Both the position numbers and the translations under genes were made by a program. Positions 51,346 to 60,851 of a stretch of DNA of 64,000 bases are shown piece by piece. Source of the stretch: Halobellus clavatus (GTDB taxonomy: Archaea; Halobacteriota; Halobacteria; Halobacteriales; Haloferacaceae); the NCBI RefSeq assembly GCF_900107195.1, contig NZ_FNPB01000010.1:1-64000 (forward strand), read 5' to 3'. Positions within the stretch are counted from its first letter, which is position 1. Each line of letters opens with the position of its first letter. The notes beneath the pieces were generated by a model, which saw only the letters and a program-made list of their open reading frames with translations, was not told where the DNA came from and did not search any database.

Positions 51346-51909
51346 TCAGGCATCTATCCACTTGATCGAGCAGCCCTGTGACGGGGTCGACTCGACGGGA
51401 ATCTCCTCGCCTGCGAGCAGGGCTTCGACGGCGTCGCGCATCTCGTAGCGCTCGGGCTCGGCGTCGGGGTTCATCGCGTCGTCGATCCGCGAGTGGAACG
51501 CCAGCCGGAACGCGTCGCCGTCGCGTTCGAACAGGAACGGATCCGGGGTACAGACCGCCCCGTACTCCCGGGCGACCGCTTGCGACTCGTCGCGCAGGTA
51601 CGCGGTGTACTGCACGTCGCCGTTTTCGACCCGTTCTTCCATCCGTTCGAGTGAGTCGTCGGGGTACTCCTCGGCGTCGTTCGGGTTGATCCCGACGACC
51701 GCGAGATCACCGTACGCGTGAGCCAGGTGATTCAGTTCCTCGACCTTCGCCTCCGCATACGGACAGTGATTGCAGGTGAAGACCACGAGCAGGGCGTCGT
51801 AATCGGCGAATTCCGACAGCGAGTACGTCTTACCGTCCGCCCCGGGAAGCTCGAAGGCCGGGGCTTCGTCGCCACGCGACAGTTCGGAGTCGGATTCGAC
51901 AAGGACCAT
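51346..51909 (-). CDS. Thioredoxin-family/peroxiredoxin-like protein
   Basis: 187 residues. Opening APAFELPGADGKTYSLSEFA and VVFTCNHCPYAEAKVEEL, with a C-x-x-C pair at the active-site turn, then DVQYTAYLRDESQAVAREYG and TPDPFLFERDG, the order of AhpC/TSA-thioredoxin relatives (the resA/AhpC-like redoxin group). It would reduce or exchange disulfides. The chosen ATG at 51909 gives a sound N-terminus; a long frame beyond it is antisense to other sequence. Confidence 0.86.
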   Translation of the reverse strand: MVLVESDSELSRGDEAPAFELPGADGKTYSLSEFADYDALLVVFTCNHCPYAEAKVEELNHLAHAYGDLAVVGINPNDAEEYPDDSLERMEERVENGDVQYTAYLRDESQAVAREYGAVCTPDPFLFERDGDAFRLAFHSRIDDAMNPDAEPERYEMRDAVEALLAGEEIPVESTPSQGCSIKWIDA

Positions 51910-52007
51910 ATCCGATGGACGGTCCCGTGGGTAAAAGACGTGTCCGTTCCAGGAGGGACGGCGTCTGCGCCCGCTGGCGGTCCGCGGCCGGTGCCCGCGC
52001 CGCCGAC

Positions 52008-53261
52008 TCAGTCGCTCTCGACGCCGGTCGCTGTGCGGAGCACGTCGCTGTCGGCATCGCGGACGATCCGCCACGCGAGCCCGAGCGATGCGAGGCCGAT
52101 CCCCGCCACGAGGCCGAACGAGACGCCGAGGCCAGCCGTGTCGATCAGATACCCGAACACTGGCGGGGCGACGACGCCGCCGAGTGAGATGCCGATCGTC
52201 ACGAGCGCGAAGTTCTTTCCCAGATCGGCACGCGCAGAGAGCCGGTCGGCGAGCGTCGAGCGCGCCGGGCGGGAGAAACTGATGCTCCCGCTCAGGAGCA
52301 ACACCAAGACGAGCCCCGCCAGTGGGAGCGAGAGCGTCGCCAGCAACGCCGACAGGACGACGAGCGCAGCGTAGCCGGCGACGACGATTGGCCCTGCCCC
52401 GATCCGATCGGTGAGGCCCCCGCCCGCGAGGATCAGCCCGGCCCCGACCGCGAGCATCGCGGAGGTGAGCGCGCTCGCGGTGCCGTCCGCGAGGCCGTAC
52501 CCCCCAGCGAGCAGACTGGGCGTGTAGGTCCGGATCGTCCACGCGGCGATCGACGTGAGGAACGCGAGCACGGTGAGCCCGAGGATCCCCTCCGAGGCGG
52601 TCAGGGTCCGGACCAGCGACTGGAGTCGACCCGGGATCGAGCGCAGGGTGGGACGCTCCTCGGGGCGTTCGGCCAGCCCCGGCCGCGTGATCTCGTCGTC
52701 GACCGTTCGGAACCTGAGGAGGCAGTACGCGCTGTAGACGGCCCCGATCGCGGTGAGCACCCACAGTGCGGTCCGCCAAGAGAGCCCGAGCGCCGTCGTC
52801 GCTGCCACCACGGCGAAGGGGGCCGCGAGTCCGACCGCGCCGCCGAACGCGTGGACGCTGTAGGCCCGCCCGCGGGTGTCGTCCGTCGAGGCCGATGCCA
52901 ACAGCGGATAGTGCGCCGGGTGGTGGCCGGCGACGCCGACCCCGACGACGAACTGCGCGGCCAGGAGCCACGCGTAGGAGGTCGCGGTCGCCGTGAGCAC
53001 CGCTCCCAGCGTGCCGAGCACGAGCGAGATGCCGAGCACGAGCGTCCGGCTGTACGCATCAGAGAGGTAGCCCAGCGGGAGCTGCAAGAGGAGGATGACC
53101 GCGTTCTGGACGCCGATCGCCAATCCGATGGCCGCGATGCTGACGTCGAAGCGAGCGGCGAGAACGCCGACGAGCGGCGCGAGCATCACGATGTAGGAGT
53201 GATTGACGAAGTGCGACCCTGTCACGAGCGCAACGACGCTCCGGTTCCCTGCAGCCGTCAC
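52008..53261 (-). CDS. Major facilitator superfamily transporter (second)
   Basis: 417 residues with about twelve hydrophobic helices and the motif-A-type loop GYLSDAYSRTLVLGIS. The first-half sequence HFVNHSYIVMLAPLVGVLA is the beginning of fosmidomycin-resistance-like and similar MFS proteins, but the substrate is open. Start is a GTG at 53261. It is 117 bp downstream of the DUF58 gene on the same strand, so it may be transcribed separately. Confidence 0.9.
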   Translation of the reverse strand: MTAAGNRSVVALVTGSHFVNHSYIVMLAPLVGVLAARFDVSIAAIGLAIGVQNAVILLLQLPLGYLSDAYSRTLVLGISLVLGTLGAVLTATATSYAWLLAAQFVVGVGVAGHHPAHYPLLASASTDDTRGRAYSVHAFGGAVGLAAPFAVVAATTALGLSWRTALWVLTAIGAVYSAYCLLRFRTVDDEITRPGLAERPEERPTLRSIPGRLQSLVRTLTASEGILGLTVLAFLTSIAAWTIRTYTPSLLAGGYGLADGTASALTSAMLAVGAGLILAGGGLTDRIGAGPIVVAGYAALVVLSALLATLSLPLAGLVLVLLLSGSISFSRPARSTLADRLSARADLGKNFALVTIGISLGGVVAPPVFGYLIDTAGLGVSFGLVAGIGLASLGLAWRIVRDADSDVLRTATGVESD

Positions 53262-53378
53262 AGGTGGTGGTCGTCACCGAAGGGGAATATACTCGCCGAA
53301 ACCGTCCCGCGACTCGTCCGCGACGACGGGAAGAGAAACCGAGACACAGCGGACGGCGAACGCGCCGCCCTGACCGGT

Positions 53379-54272
53379 TCACCCGCGGCTGCGACGCCGC
53401 TCGCGGTCGCCCTGGCGTCGCCAAACCTGCGCGAACGACTCGAAGAAGTCCGCATCGGTGTCCACGACGACGTGCTCGGCGCGGAGGCGCCGCGCTCGGG
53501 CGGCGACGTCGTCGATGTGGGCCGACAGCCTGTTTCGGTACGACTCCGCCGTCGAGCCCGCGAAGTACGTCCGCTGGGTGGCTCCGGTCTCTGGGTCCTC
53601 GAAGACGGTGTCGCCGGCGACGTCGGGGTCCCGTTCGTCGGGGGCGACGACGTGGAGCAAGAGCACGTCGTTGTCGCCGAGCGCCGCGAGTCCGTTCTCG
53701 ATCGCGTCGGGATCGGCCAAGAAGTCGCTCACGACCACGACCAGCGAGCGCGAGTGAATCGTCCCGGCGTAGGCCGCGAGCGCGTCGGCGAACGCGGTCC
53801 GGTCGTCGGGGTCGATGTCGTTCACCCGATCGAGGAGTCGGAGCAGTTCGCCCCGGTTCGACTGGCGACGGTCGAGCCGTTCGACGTCGGTCCCGATCGT
53901 CGCGAACCGGAACGCGTCGTGCCCCGCCGCGGCGAAGTACGCGAACGCGAGTCCGAACCGGGCGCCGAACTCGAATTTGTGCGCGTCGCCCTCGCCGAAG
54001 TCCATCGAGGCAGAGGTGTCTAAGAGCACGTGGACCGTGAGGTTCCGCTCGGCCTCGTACTGCTTGATGAAGTACTGGTCCGTTCGCGCGTAGACCCGCC
54101 AATCGATGCGCCGGACGTCGTCGCCCGGCGCGTACCGCCGGTAATCGCTGAACGTGAGCCCCTCGCCGACGTTCGGCGACTGCTGTTCGCCCTGTCGAGG
54201 CGAGTCGGTCTCCCGCGTCAGCGACGTCTCGAGGGCGGCGAGTTCGTCGAGGAACGACGGCTCAATCGGCAT
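53379..54272 (-). CDS. DUF58 domain protein of the MoxR cluster
   Basis: 297 residues. FSDYRRYAPGDDVRRIDWRV is the DUF58 signature, followed by a VWA-like core (VHVLLDTSASM with D-x-S-x-S). In MoxR-VWA systems the DUF58 protein is a partner of the MoxR ATPase in assembling or activating protein or metal complexes. Its ATG at 54272 overlaps the MoxR gene by 11 nt, so translation is coupled. Last gene of the operon. Confidence 0.93.
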   Translation of the reverse strand: MPIEPSFLDELAALETSLTRETDSPRQGEQQSPNVGEGLTFSDYRRYAPGDDVRRIDWRVYARTDQYFIKQYEAERNLTVHVLLDTSASMDFGEGDAHKFEFGARFGLAFAYFAAAGHDAFRFATIGTDVERLDRRQSNRGELLRLLDRVNDIDPDDRTAFADALAAYAGTIHSRSLVVVVSDFLADPDAIENGLAALGDNDVLLLHVVAPDERDPDVAGDTVFEDPETGATQRTYFAGSTAESYRNRLSAHIDDVAARARRLRAEHVVVDTDADFFESFAQVWRRQGDRERRRSRG

Positions 54273-55215
54273 CGTCGAGCAGCGTCGCGACGACGTCGTC
54301 GGCGGTCGTGCCCTCGCGCTCGGCACGGAAGTCGACGATAAGTCGGTGTCTGAGTACCGGATTGGCCATCGCCGCGACGTCGTCCCAGGTGACGTGTGAT
54401 CGGCCTTCGAGGAACGCGCGCGCTTTCGCGGCCACGACGAGCCCCATACTGGCCCGCGGACTCGCCCCGAACTCGACGTTCTCTGCAGTCCGGGTCGCCC
54501 GCACGAGATCGATCACCCTGTCGCGGATGTCGTCGGCGATCGGTAGTTCCCGCACCAGTTGCTGGGCGCGCTGGAGTCCCTCGCGGGAGAGCACCCGGTC
54601 GACCGCTGGGTCGGGTGCGCCCGTCGTGTAGCGATCCACGATCTCGCGCTCCTCGCCGCGGCTCGGATAGTCGACGAGGATCTTGAGGAGGAACCGGTCG
54701 GTCTGGGCCTCCGGGAGCGGGTAGGTGCCCTCCTGATCGATGGGGTTCTGCGTGGCCAGGACGAAGAAGGGCCGCGGGAGGTCCCGCGTCTCACCCGCCG
54801 TCGTCACCTGTTTCTCCTGCATTGCCTCCAGGAGCGCAGCCTGGGTCTTCGGCGTCGCGCGGTTGATCTCGTCGGCGAGGACGAGGTTCGCGAACACCGG
54901 GCCACGCTCGAAGACGAACTCCCGATCACCGCCGGCCTCGCGGATGATCTCCGTGCCGGTGATGTCGGCCGGCATCAGATCGGGCGTGTTCTGGATGCGC
55001 GAGAACGAGAGGTTCGTGGCCTCGGCGATCGTCCGCACGAGCGTCGTCTTCCCCAGTCCGGGGTTGCTCTCGATCAGGGCGTTGCCGTCACAGAGCAAAC
55101 AGACGAGCAGTTGCTCGACCACGTCGGACTGCCCGACGATTCGTTTGCCGACCTCCGTGCGGAGGGCTGTGAGTCTGCGCTGAATCCGGTCGATGTCGTC
55201 GTTTGAGCCGTTCAT
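54262..55215 (-). CDS. MoxR-family AAA+ ATPase
   Basis: 317 residues. Walker A GLGKTT (residues 53-58 in ESNPGLGKTTLV), Walker B LVLADEINRA, sensor region FVLATQNPIDQEGT. MoxR ATPases act as chaperones with VWA-domain partners, inserting cofactors or remodelling complexes. It sits between the 323-residue membrane protein (12-nt gap) and DUF58 (11-nt overlap) in an operon that also encodes two VWA membrane proteins. The client is unknown. Confidence 0.96.
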   Translation of the reverse strand: MNGSNDDIDRIQRRLTALRTEVGKRIVGQSDVVEQLLVCLLCDGNALIESNPGLGKTTLVRTIAEATNLSFSRIQNTPDLMPADITGTEIIREAGGDREFVFERGPVFANLVLADEINRATPKTQAALLEAMQEKQVTTAGETRDLPRPFFVLATQNPIDQEGTYPLPEAQTDRFLLKILVDYPSRGEEREIVDRYTTGAPDPAVDRVLSREGLQRAQQLVRELPIADDIRDRVIDLVRATRTAENVEFGASPRASMGLVVAAKARAFLEGRSHVTWDDVAAMANPVLRHRLIVDFRAEREGTTADDVVATLLDDAD

Positions 55216-55227
55216 CGGTTCGTATCG

Positions 55228-56199
55228 CTATTGGGTCGTCGCCGTCGTCTCGTCGTCTTCGATCTCTCTGATTCGCAGGTTGTACTCGCGGACGAGGGCG
55301 GCGTCCTCGATCCGTTCTTCACCCCTGAATCCGGCCTGCTGACTGTCGAACTCGCCGCTTCCGCCGCCGACGTCGCCGTAGTTGTCACCGCCGCCGGCCC
55401 CGCCTTCGTCGATCACCTCGCCGCTGCCCGTGACGCTGATGTTCTCAAGTTCCTCGCCCGCCTGGACGTCCTCGCGGTCGCCGAGTACTTGGTCGCCGTC
55501 CTGGAGCCCGTCGTCGTCCGGCTGCTCGACGGTCGGGCCGCCGTCGGGCCCGAACAGCCCCCCGAGATCCGGATCGACGACAGCGACCTGGATGCTCGCG
55601 ATGCTGATGAGGACGATCAGCACGGCCGTGACGGCGACGCGGCGCAGCGCGACGAGCTCGAACGTCGACGTCTCGCCGAGCGTCTCGATCACGTCGTCGT
55701 AGAGCCGCCGCGCCATCGTTCCGTCGTGTCCGTCCTCGATGGCGTCGCGAGCCGTCCGCAACGCCGCGCGGAGCGTCGGGTTCGCGGCCTCGAACTGCTC
55801 GACGAGGGGCCGTCGCATCCGGAACAGAAACCCGGCGGCGAACGCGACGACACCGAGTGCGACGGCGACGAGCGAGGGCGCGCCGACCGTCTGGGGCGCT
55901 GCGGTTCCCAGGACGGGCACGCCGCGGAGCGCTGTGACCAGAGCACTCGGGAGTCGGACGTGGACCGCCAGAGCGCCGGGCTCGAAGAGCGCCAAGAGGA
56001 GGTTCGCCGCGAGTGCGACGAGCGCCGCCTCGACGGCTGCGTGGATGACCGCGGCCTTCCGGACCTCACGGCGGACCTCGTCGAGCGCCGCGCGTATCTG
56101 CGCGGTCGGGGCACCGGACGCCGCCGACGCTGCCTCCGTCGATGGGGATCCACTCGCTGCGTTCCTTCCGTCGGGATCTGGATCCGGGTCACTCGACAT
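55228..56199 (-). CDS. Membrane protein of the MoxR-VWA cluster (DUF7502-like)
   Basis: 323 residues. Four hydrophobic helices: two around residues 45-90, one near 112-130 and one at about 185-205, then a disordered acidic, glycine-rich tail (VTGSGEVIDEGGAGGGDN) and a short helix. The tail would hang outside or inside depending on topology. It overlaps the coiled-coil protein gene by 11 nt. Function is unknown but gene order ties it to the MoxR module. Confidence 0.82.
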   Translation of the reverse strand: MSSDPDPDPDGRNAASGSPSTEAASAASGAPTAQIRAALDEVRREVRKAAVIHAAVEAALVALAANLLLALFEPGALAVHVRLPSALVTALRGVPVLGTAAPQTVGAPSLVAVALGVVAFAAGFLFRMRRPLVEQFEAANPTLRAALRTARDAIEDGHDGTMARRLYDDVIETLGETSTFELVALRRVAVTAVLIVLISIASIQVAVVDPDLGGLFGPDGGPTVEQPDDDGLQDGDQVLGDREDVQAGEELENISVTGSGEVIDEGGAGGGDNYGDVGGGSGEFDSQQAGFRGEERIEDAALVREYNLRIREIEDDETTATTQ

Positions 56200-56548
56200 T
56201 ATCACACGCTTCCGGGACGCTCTCGTTCTCTTGCGGCCACTGCTCACAGACCGTCTGCAGGTCCTCGCGGGCGGCGTCCCGGTCGGACCGCACCTGTTCG
56301 AGTTGGCTCTCCAGCGATTCGATCTCCGATTCGAGTTGCGACACCTGCGACTCGAGCGAACTGACCCGATCGCGGGCGGTCTGTAGGTCCTCCCGCAACT
56401 GTTCGTTCTGTTCGCGGAGCTGGCTGTTCTGTGTCTCGACTGCCGAGACGCTCGACTGGTAGAGGACCGTCACCCCGACGGTCCCGGCGGCGAGGACCAG
56501 CAGGGCGACGACGAACACCACGTTGGGGCGACGGCCGACGAACGTCAC
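56189..56548 (-). CDS. Single-helix membrane protein with a long coiled coil
   Basis: 119 residues. One membrane helix (about residues 9-28, VVFVVALLVLAAGTVGVTVL) is followed by an almost continuous coiled coil with heptads (SSLESQVSQLESEIESLE) and a short tail with two cysteines (VCEQ...PEACDN). It overlaps its upstream neighbour by 4 nt (ATGA) and its downstream neighbour by 11 nt. It may scaffold the MoxR/VWA complex at the membrane. No named family known to me. Confidence 0.83.
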   Translation of the reverse strand: MTFVGRRPNVVFVVALLVLAAGTVGVTVLYQSSVSAVETQNSQLREQNEQLREDLQTARDRVSSLESQVSQLESEIESLESQLEQVRSDRDAAREDLQTVCEQWPQENESVPEACDNVE

Positions 56549-58902
56549 GGGAGGCCTCCGTCCGAGGTGGTCGTTTGGCGACGAACTTGAAGCCGCCGGT
56601 AGCTCACTTCGGCGGTGAATACGAGCAGTCCGGCGAGGAGGAAGAGCCAGGTCCAGTCGGTCTGGACCGGACGGACGCCGCTGGCCCTGTCGGCGGCGAA
56701 CCGGGCGATCGCTGCACCCTGGCCGGCGGTGAACTCGCGACCGCCCGTCTCCTCGACGAGCGAGTCGAGGCCTGGTGCCGGGCCGAACGAGGCGTACTCC
56801 GCGGGGTAGTTCGCGGCGTAGGTCGCGTTCGCGACCCGGAAGTAGCCCGTCTCCTCGGGAGTGACCGTCGCCCGATACGTCTCCTCGCCGGCCCGTCGGA
56901 ACGAGAGGCTCTCGATCTCCGGGCGCGCGGTCCCCCGGTACGTCACCGTCGTCGGGACGCCGACGCGGGTGTCCGGCAGGCCGACGATCCCCGTCGCTTT
57001 CCGCTCGGGGTCGCCGATGGCGTAGTTCGTCGTCCGCGTCAGGAGAAGCGAATCGGGCTCACGGAGCAGGCCGTCGAGGGTCCCGTCTTCGCTGTAGGCC
57101 GAGACCGTCGCGACGCGCCCCAGCCCGTAGCGCCACGTCGCGACCGCCGGCTGCCCGTCGCTGCCGGCGACGAGGAAGTTCGCGCCCGGGCGGACCGAGA
57201 CCGCGTTGAACGCCGCTGGCGACGACGTCAGCGTGACTCCCGAGGTGACGAATGCGCTCCGGTCGAGCACGACGAGGCCGGACCCGCCCGGCGCGCCAGC
57301 GCCGCCGAAGAGGATGCCCAGCCGAGTCGTCTCCGTCGCGCGGAAGTAGCTGCCGCCGCCCGCGCCGGCGATCGTCCGGAGCGTGCCCTCGTTGACGCGC
57401 TCGCCCGCACCGACGGTGATGACTCGGATGCCCCGCTCGGAGAGCCGCGCGGCGATCTCCGCCGCGCGCTCGGGGTTGTCGCCGCCGTCGCTGACGAGGA
57501 TGATCGTCCCGGTCCGATCGCCGAGCAGTTCGGCAGCGCCGTTCACGCCGGCCGCGATGTCCGTTGCACCGCCGGCGCGGAGCCGCCGGATCTTGTCCTG
57601 TAGTTCGCCGCGGTTCCGCGAGAGCGGTTCGACATCGCTCACTCGGTAGGCCTGATAGTTGAAGCCGACCAGACCCACCTCGTTCTCGTCGCCGAGTTGG
57701 TCGAGGACCGACAGCGCGGCGGACTTCTGGATCCGCATCCCGCCCTCGGCGCTGCCGGAGACGTCCACGGAGAGGACGATGTTCGTCGCGCGCCGCTGGC
57801 CTTCGCCGACCGAGACCGGGAGCATCGACGCGATCTCCGACCCGCGGTAGTTGCCGCCGGCGAAGGCGTTGGGCCCGCCGACGACCAGCAGGCCCCCGCC
57901 GTCGATGACGAACGCCTGCAGTCGATCGACGTTCCCGATCGAGTCCGCCGGTGCGTCCTGCACCACGACGGCGTAGTACGAGGAGAGGTTCTCCGGGACC
58001 TGTTCGGCGGTCGTGACGTCGTAGAGTTCGCCGAGGTACTCGCGGAACGGGTACTCGCCCGGCGAGACGTAGAGGACTTCGGGCCGCTCGACGACCCGCA
58101 CCGTCTTCCGGGAGACGTCGTTCGCCGCGAAGCGGTCGGTCACGTCGATCTCGGCGGTGATCGTGTGGCTCCCCGTCGACTGGAACGTGTGATTGAACGG
58201 AACCGTCGTCGGCACGTCGTTCGCCGTGCGTTCCAGCACCCGCTCGCCGTCGACCCGCACGGTGACCGTCGCCGAGGTGTTCGGGCCGACGCCGTCGATA
58301 CGAGCAGCGAAGCGGTTTTCGACGCCGAGGCTGGCCTTTTCGGGCCCCGAAACCGTTACCGAGCGCTCTCTCGTCCGCGGCTCCGGGGAGACGGTCGAGA
58401 CCGACGCGTTGACCGAGCGTGCGAGCGCCGCCGCCTCCCGGAGCGACTGCCCGCTCGTGACGCGTCCGTCGCTGACGAGGATGAGGCTGCCGTTCTCTCG
58501 GACGTTCGCGGCCACCGCGTCGCCGATCGGCGAGGACGCGTTCGCGCCCACCGGAACCCGCCGGACCGAGACGCCCGCGGATTCGATAGATTCGGACAGC
58601 CGACCGGCGACGTTCGGTGTGACGGCGACGCTGTCGGAGCGGTCGACGAGCATCGTCACGCTCGGGTCGCCGGCCGTCTCCCGCGACTGGACGGTGTACG
58701 GCCCGGCGGCACCGACGACGACGAGCGCGACGACAGCGACGCGCGCGGCCAGGAGCCAGCGACGGGAGGTCATCGACGCCGCCCCCGAGGCGGCCCGATA
58801 GATCAGCGCCCACGCCGCCGCTGCGCCGAGCGGCAGCGCCAGGAGGAACAGCGGGCGGGCGAGTCCGACCGAGAGCGCGTCGGTGAGTTCGACGCTCACC
58901 AT
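56545..58902 (-). CDS. Large VWA membrane protein of the MoxR cluster
   Basis: 785 residues. Helices near residues 15-35 and 50-68 and again at 755-775 bracket an extracellular or lumenal region with a VWA domain having a complete MIDAS: VDVSGSAEGG, GGATDIAAG and LVSDGGDN. A first, degenerate VWA-like part with LVDRSDSVAV is at about residue 87. Such proteins are paired with MoxR ATPases and resemble BatA/BatB. It overlaps the 605-residue VWA gene by one base and the coiled-coil gene by 4 nt. Confidence 0.9.
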   Translation of the reverse strand: MVSVELTDALSVGLARPLFLLALPLGAAAAWALIYRAASGAASMTSRRWLLAARVAVVALVVVGAAGPYTVQSRETAGDPSVTMLVDRSDSVAVTPNVAGRLSESIESAGVSVRRVPVGANASSPIGDAVAANVRENGSLILVSDGRVTSGQSLREAAALARSVNASVSTVSPEPRTRERSVTVSGPEKASLGVENRFAARIDGVGPNTSATVTVRVDGERVLERTANDVPTTVPFNHTFQSTGSHTITAEIDVTDRFAANDVSRKTVRVVERPEVLYVSPGEYPFREYLGELYDVTTAEQVPENLSSYYAVVVQDAPADSIGNVDRLQAFVIDGGGLLVVGGPNAFAGGNYRGSEIASMLPVSVGEGQRRATNIVLSVDVSGSAEGGMRIQKSAALSVLDQLGDENEVGLVGFNYQAYRVSDVEPLSRNRGELQDKIRRLRAGGATDIAAGVNGAAELLGDRTGTIILVSDGGDNPERAAEIAARLSERGIRVITVGAGERVNEGTLRTIAGAGGGSYFRATETTRLGILFGGAGAPGGSGLVVLDRSAFVTSGVTLTSSPAAFNAVSVRPGANFLVAGSDGQPAVATWRYGLGRVATVSAYSEDGTLDGLLREPDSLLLTRTTNYAIGDPERKATGIVGLPDTRVGVPTTVTYRGTARPEIESLSFRRAGEETYRATVTPEETGYFRVANATYAANYPAEYASFGPAPGLDSLVEETGGREFTAGQGAAIARFAADRASGVRPVQTDWTWLFLLAGLLVFTAEVSYRRLQVRRQTTTSDGGLP

Positions 58903-60719
58903 CAGAGATCACCTCGCCGTCGGAGCACCGCGAGTTCCCCGATCGCGACCGCAACGAGGCCGAGCGCGAGATACTCAGTCAGCGGATCCGGGGCGGTCCG
59001 CTCCTCGGTGCGCGACGTCGCGCCACCGCTCGCCGTCTGATCGACCGGTGCTGCCACGACGTCGGACTCGCTCGGGCTGAGGAGCGTCGCACTGTATCGG
59101 CGGTCGTCGGTGGCGTAGAACCCCGCCTCGCGGGTCACCACGCTCGACGCAGTCACCTCGCCAGCCGGCGTCTGGATCGCTGTGCGGTTTCCGAACCGGA
59201 TCCGTGCGCCGGTCTCGCGGTTCAGTTCCGCGAGCGACTCGCGTCCGGCGAGCCCGTAGACAGCCCGTTTCCAGAAGATCGGGTACTCGTAGTCGTATTT
59301 GAACGACGAGGCCGATTCCAGATAGCCGTAGTAGAGGACCCGACCGCCGTCGCGCGAGTCGGTCGCCACGATCGGCGTCCCGTCGGTCGTCGATACGAGC
59401 GCCTGCCCCGCCCGGAGGTCACCGCGAACGTGTCGCTCCGGCGGCGGGAAGGTGAGACCGCGCGTGAGATCGGCGTCTGCGGGGGTCCCGAGCGTCGGGT
59501 TCGACCCCATCGTCGTCGGCTCGACGAGCAGGAGGTCGCCGTAGTCCTCGACCGGCATCGACGAGAGCGACTGCGCCTGGATTCCGACGCCGCCGCCCGC
59601 CGAGAGCGCCTCGCGGCCGGCCGTGAGGTGCGTTTGCCCGAGCGAATCGGCGTCGGCGTTGCTGTAGAGGACCGCGTCGTAGGCCTCGCCGGGCGGGTTC
59701 GGGGGCCGATCCGGCGGCCTGACGGTGGTCAGTTCGACCGGTTCGAGCACCGACAGTGCCGCGGTCAGATAGCGGTTCTCGTCGTTCGTGACGAGTAAGA
59801 CGTCGACAGTCGCGTCCGCGGGCGCGGCCACGTAGGCGACGTCGTCGGTCGGGAACGAATCTCCCGGCGAGAGGCGGAGTTCACCGCCGCCGTCGGGCAC
59901 CGGGAGCGTGACGCTCCGGACGTCGCCGGCGTCGAGCGAGACCGTCGTGGACTCCTCGCCGAGTGAGACCTCCCGGTCGACGGCGTCTGCGCCGAAGTTC
60001 TGGATCGAGACCGTGACTTCCTCGCCGGAGAACTCCCGATCGACGATGCCGACGTTGCCCGCGCCGCCCCCGGCGAACTGCCGGAGATCGACCGTCAATC
60101 CGCGTGCGCGGGCCGCCTGCACGGCCGGTCGCCAGTCGTCGTCGCCGGCGAAGTCGCTGAGAACGACGATCCTGGCGTTCTCGCCGGCGATGCTCGTCGC
60201 TCGTGAAATCGCCGTGCGCAGGTTCCCGGGAGCGGCCGTCGGGCGGAGCGACGACAGCGTCGTCTCGGCGTCCGACGCGGTACCGCCGCGGAGCGCGATC
60301 CTCGCGCTCCCGTCGGCGACGACGACGGACGTGGTGGGGGTGACGTCGGTGCGGGCGGCCGCGACTGCCTGATCGAACCGCGTCCCGTCTCCGGTCTCGA
60401 CGTTCATACTGGCGCTGGCGTCGACGATCAGTACTGTCTCCTCGACTGTCTCGGACTGTGGCGCGGCGACGTACGGGCTCGCGAGCGCGAGCGCGAACAG
60501 GAGTATCGCCAGCAGATGGAGCGCCAAGAGCGCGTTGCGCTTGAGTCGTTCGAGCAGCGGCGTCGACGACGAGGTCCCCGAGGCGTCCGACAGGAATCGG
60601 ACCGTCGGGAGCGTCACCCGTCGCGGATCCGGCCGGATCAGATAGAGGATGAGCACGGGAACGGCCGCCAGCAGGGCGGCGAGACCGAGCGGAGAGAGGA
60701 AAACGTCGGAGAGGGCCAT
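58902..60719 (-). CDS. BatA-like VWA membrane protein, first gene of the MoxR-VWA operon
   Basis: 605 residues. The BatA N-terminal domain is seen as PLGLAALLAAVPVLILYLIR and RRVTLPTVRFL; a VWA domain follows with LIVDASASMNVE (D-x-S-x-S), then a long beta-rich part and a C-terminal helix near residues 580-598. A glutamine-amidotransferase-like segment (AYDAVLYSNADADSLGQ) occurs between, as in the BatA-like DUF4159 group. The ATG at 60719 is preferred to an upstream frame. It heads six overlapping or closely spaced genes. Confidence 0.9.
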   Translation of the reverse strand: MALSDVFLSPLGLAALLAAVPVLILYLIRPDPRRVTLPTVRFLSDASGTSSSTPLLERLKRNALLALHLLAILLFALALASPYVAAPQSETVEETVLIVDASASMNVETGDGTRFDQAVAAARTDVTPTTSVVVADGSARIALRGGTASDAETTLSSLRPTAAPGNLRTAISRATSIAGENARIVVLSDFAGDDDWRPAVQAARARGLTVDLRQFAGGGAGNVGIVDREFSGEEVTVSIQNFGADAVDREVSLGEESTTVSLDAGDVRSVTLPVPDGGGELRLSPGDSFPTDDVAYVAAPADATVDVLLVTNDENRYLTAALSVLEPVELTTVRPPDRPPNPPGEAYDAVLYSNADADSLGQTHLTAGREALSAGGGVGIQAQSLSSMPVEDYGDLLLVEPTTMGSNPTLGTPADADLTRGLTFPPPERHVRGDLRAGQALVSTTDGTPIVATDSRDGGRVLYYGYLESASSFKYDYEYPIFWKRAVYGLAGRESLAELNRETGARIRFGNRTAIQTPAGEVTASSVVTREAGFYATDDRRYSATLLSPSESDVVAAPVDQTASGGATSRTEERTAPDPLTEYLALGLVAVAIGELAVLRRRGDL

Positions 60720-60851
60720 CGTGATGGTGGGGGACCCCCGGGATATTGGGCCTTTCCCACTGCCGTCGGCCGACAGTTCGCCCGCAGCCGATGCGTGCCG
60801 TTCGATGGCGGGAGAGCAAATCATTTCAACAGGGCACCCCTCGCCTCAGGT

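Noticed and set aside
57059-58954. A 631-codon minus-strand frame overlapping the large VWA gene in another frame
   Set aside because: Arginine-rich low-complexity translation; the other frame has complete MIDAS motifs and coupled overlaps with neighbours.
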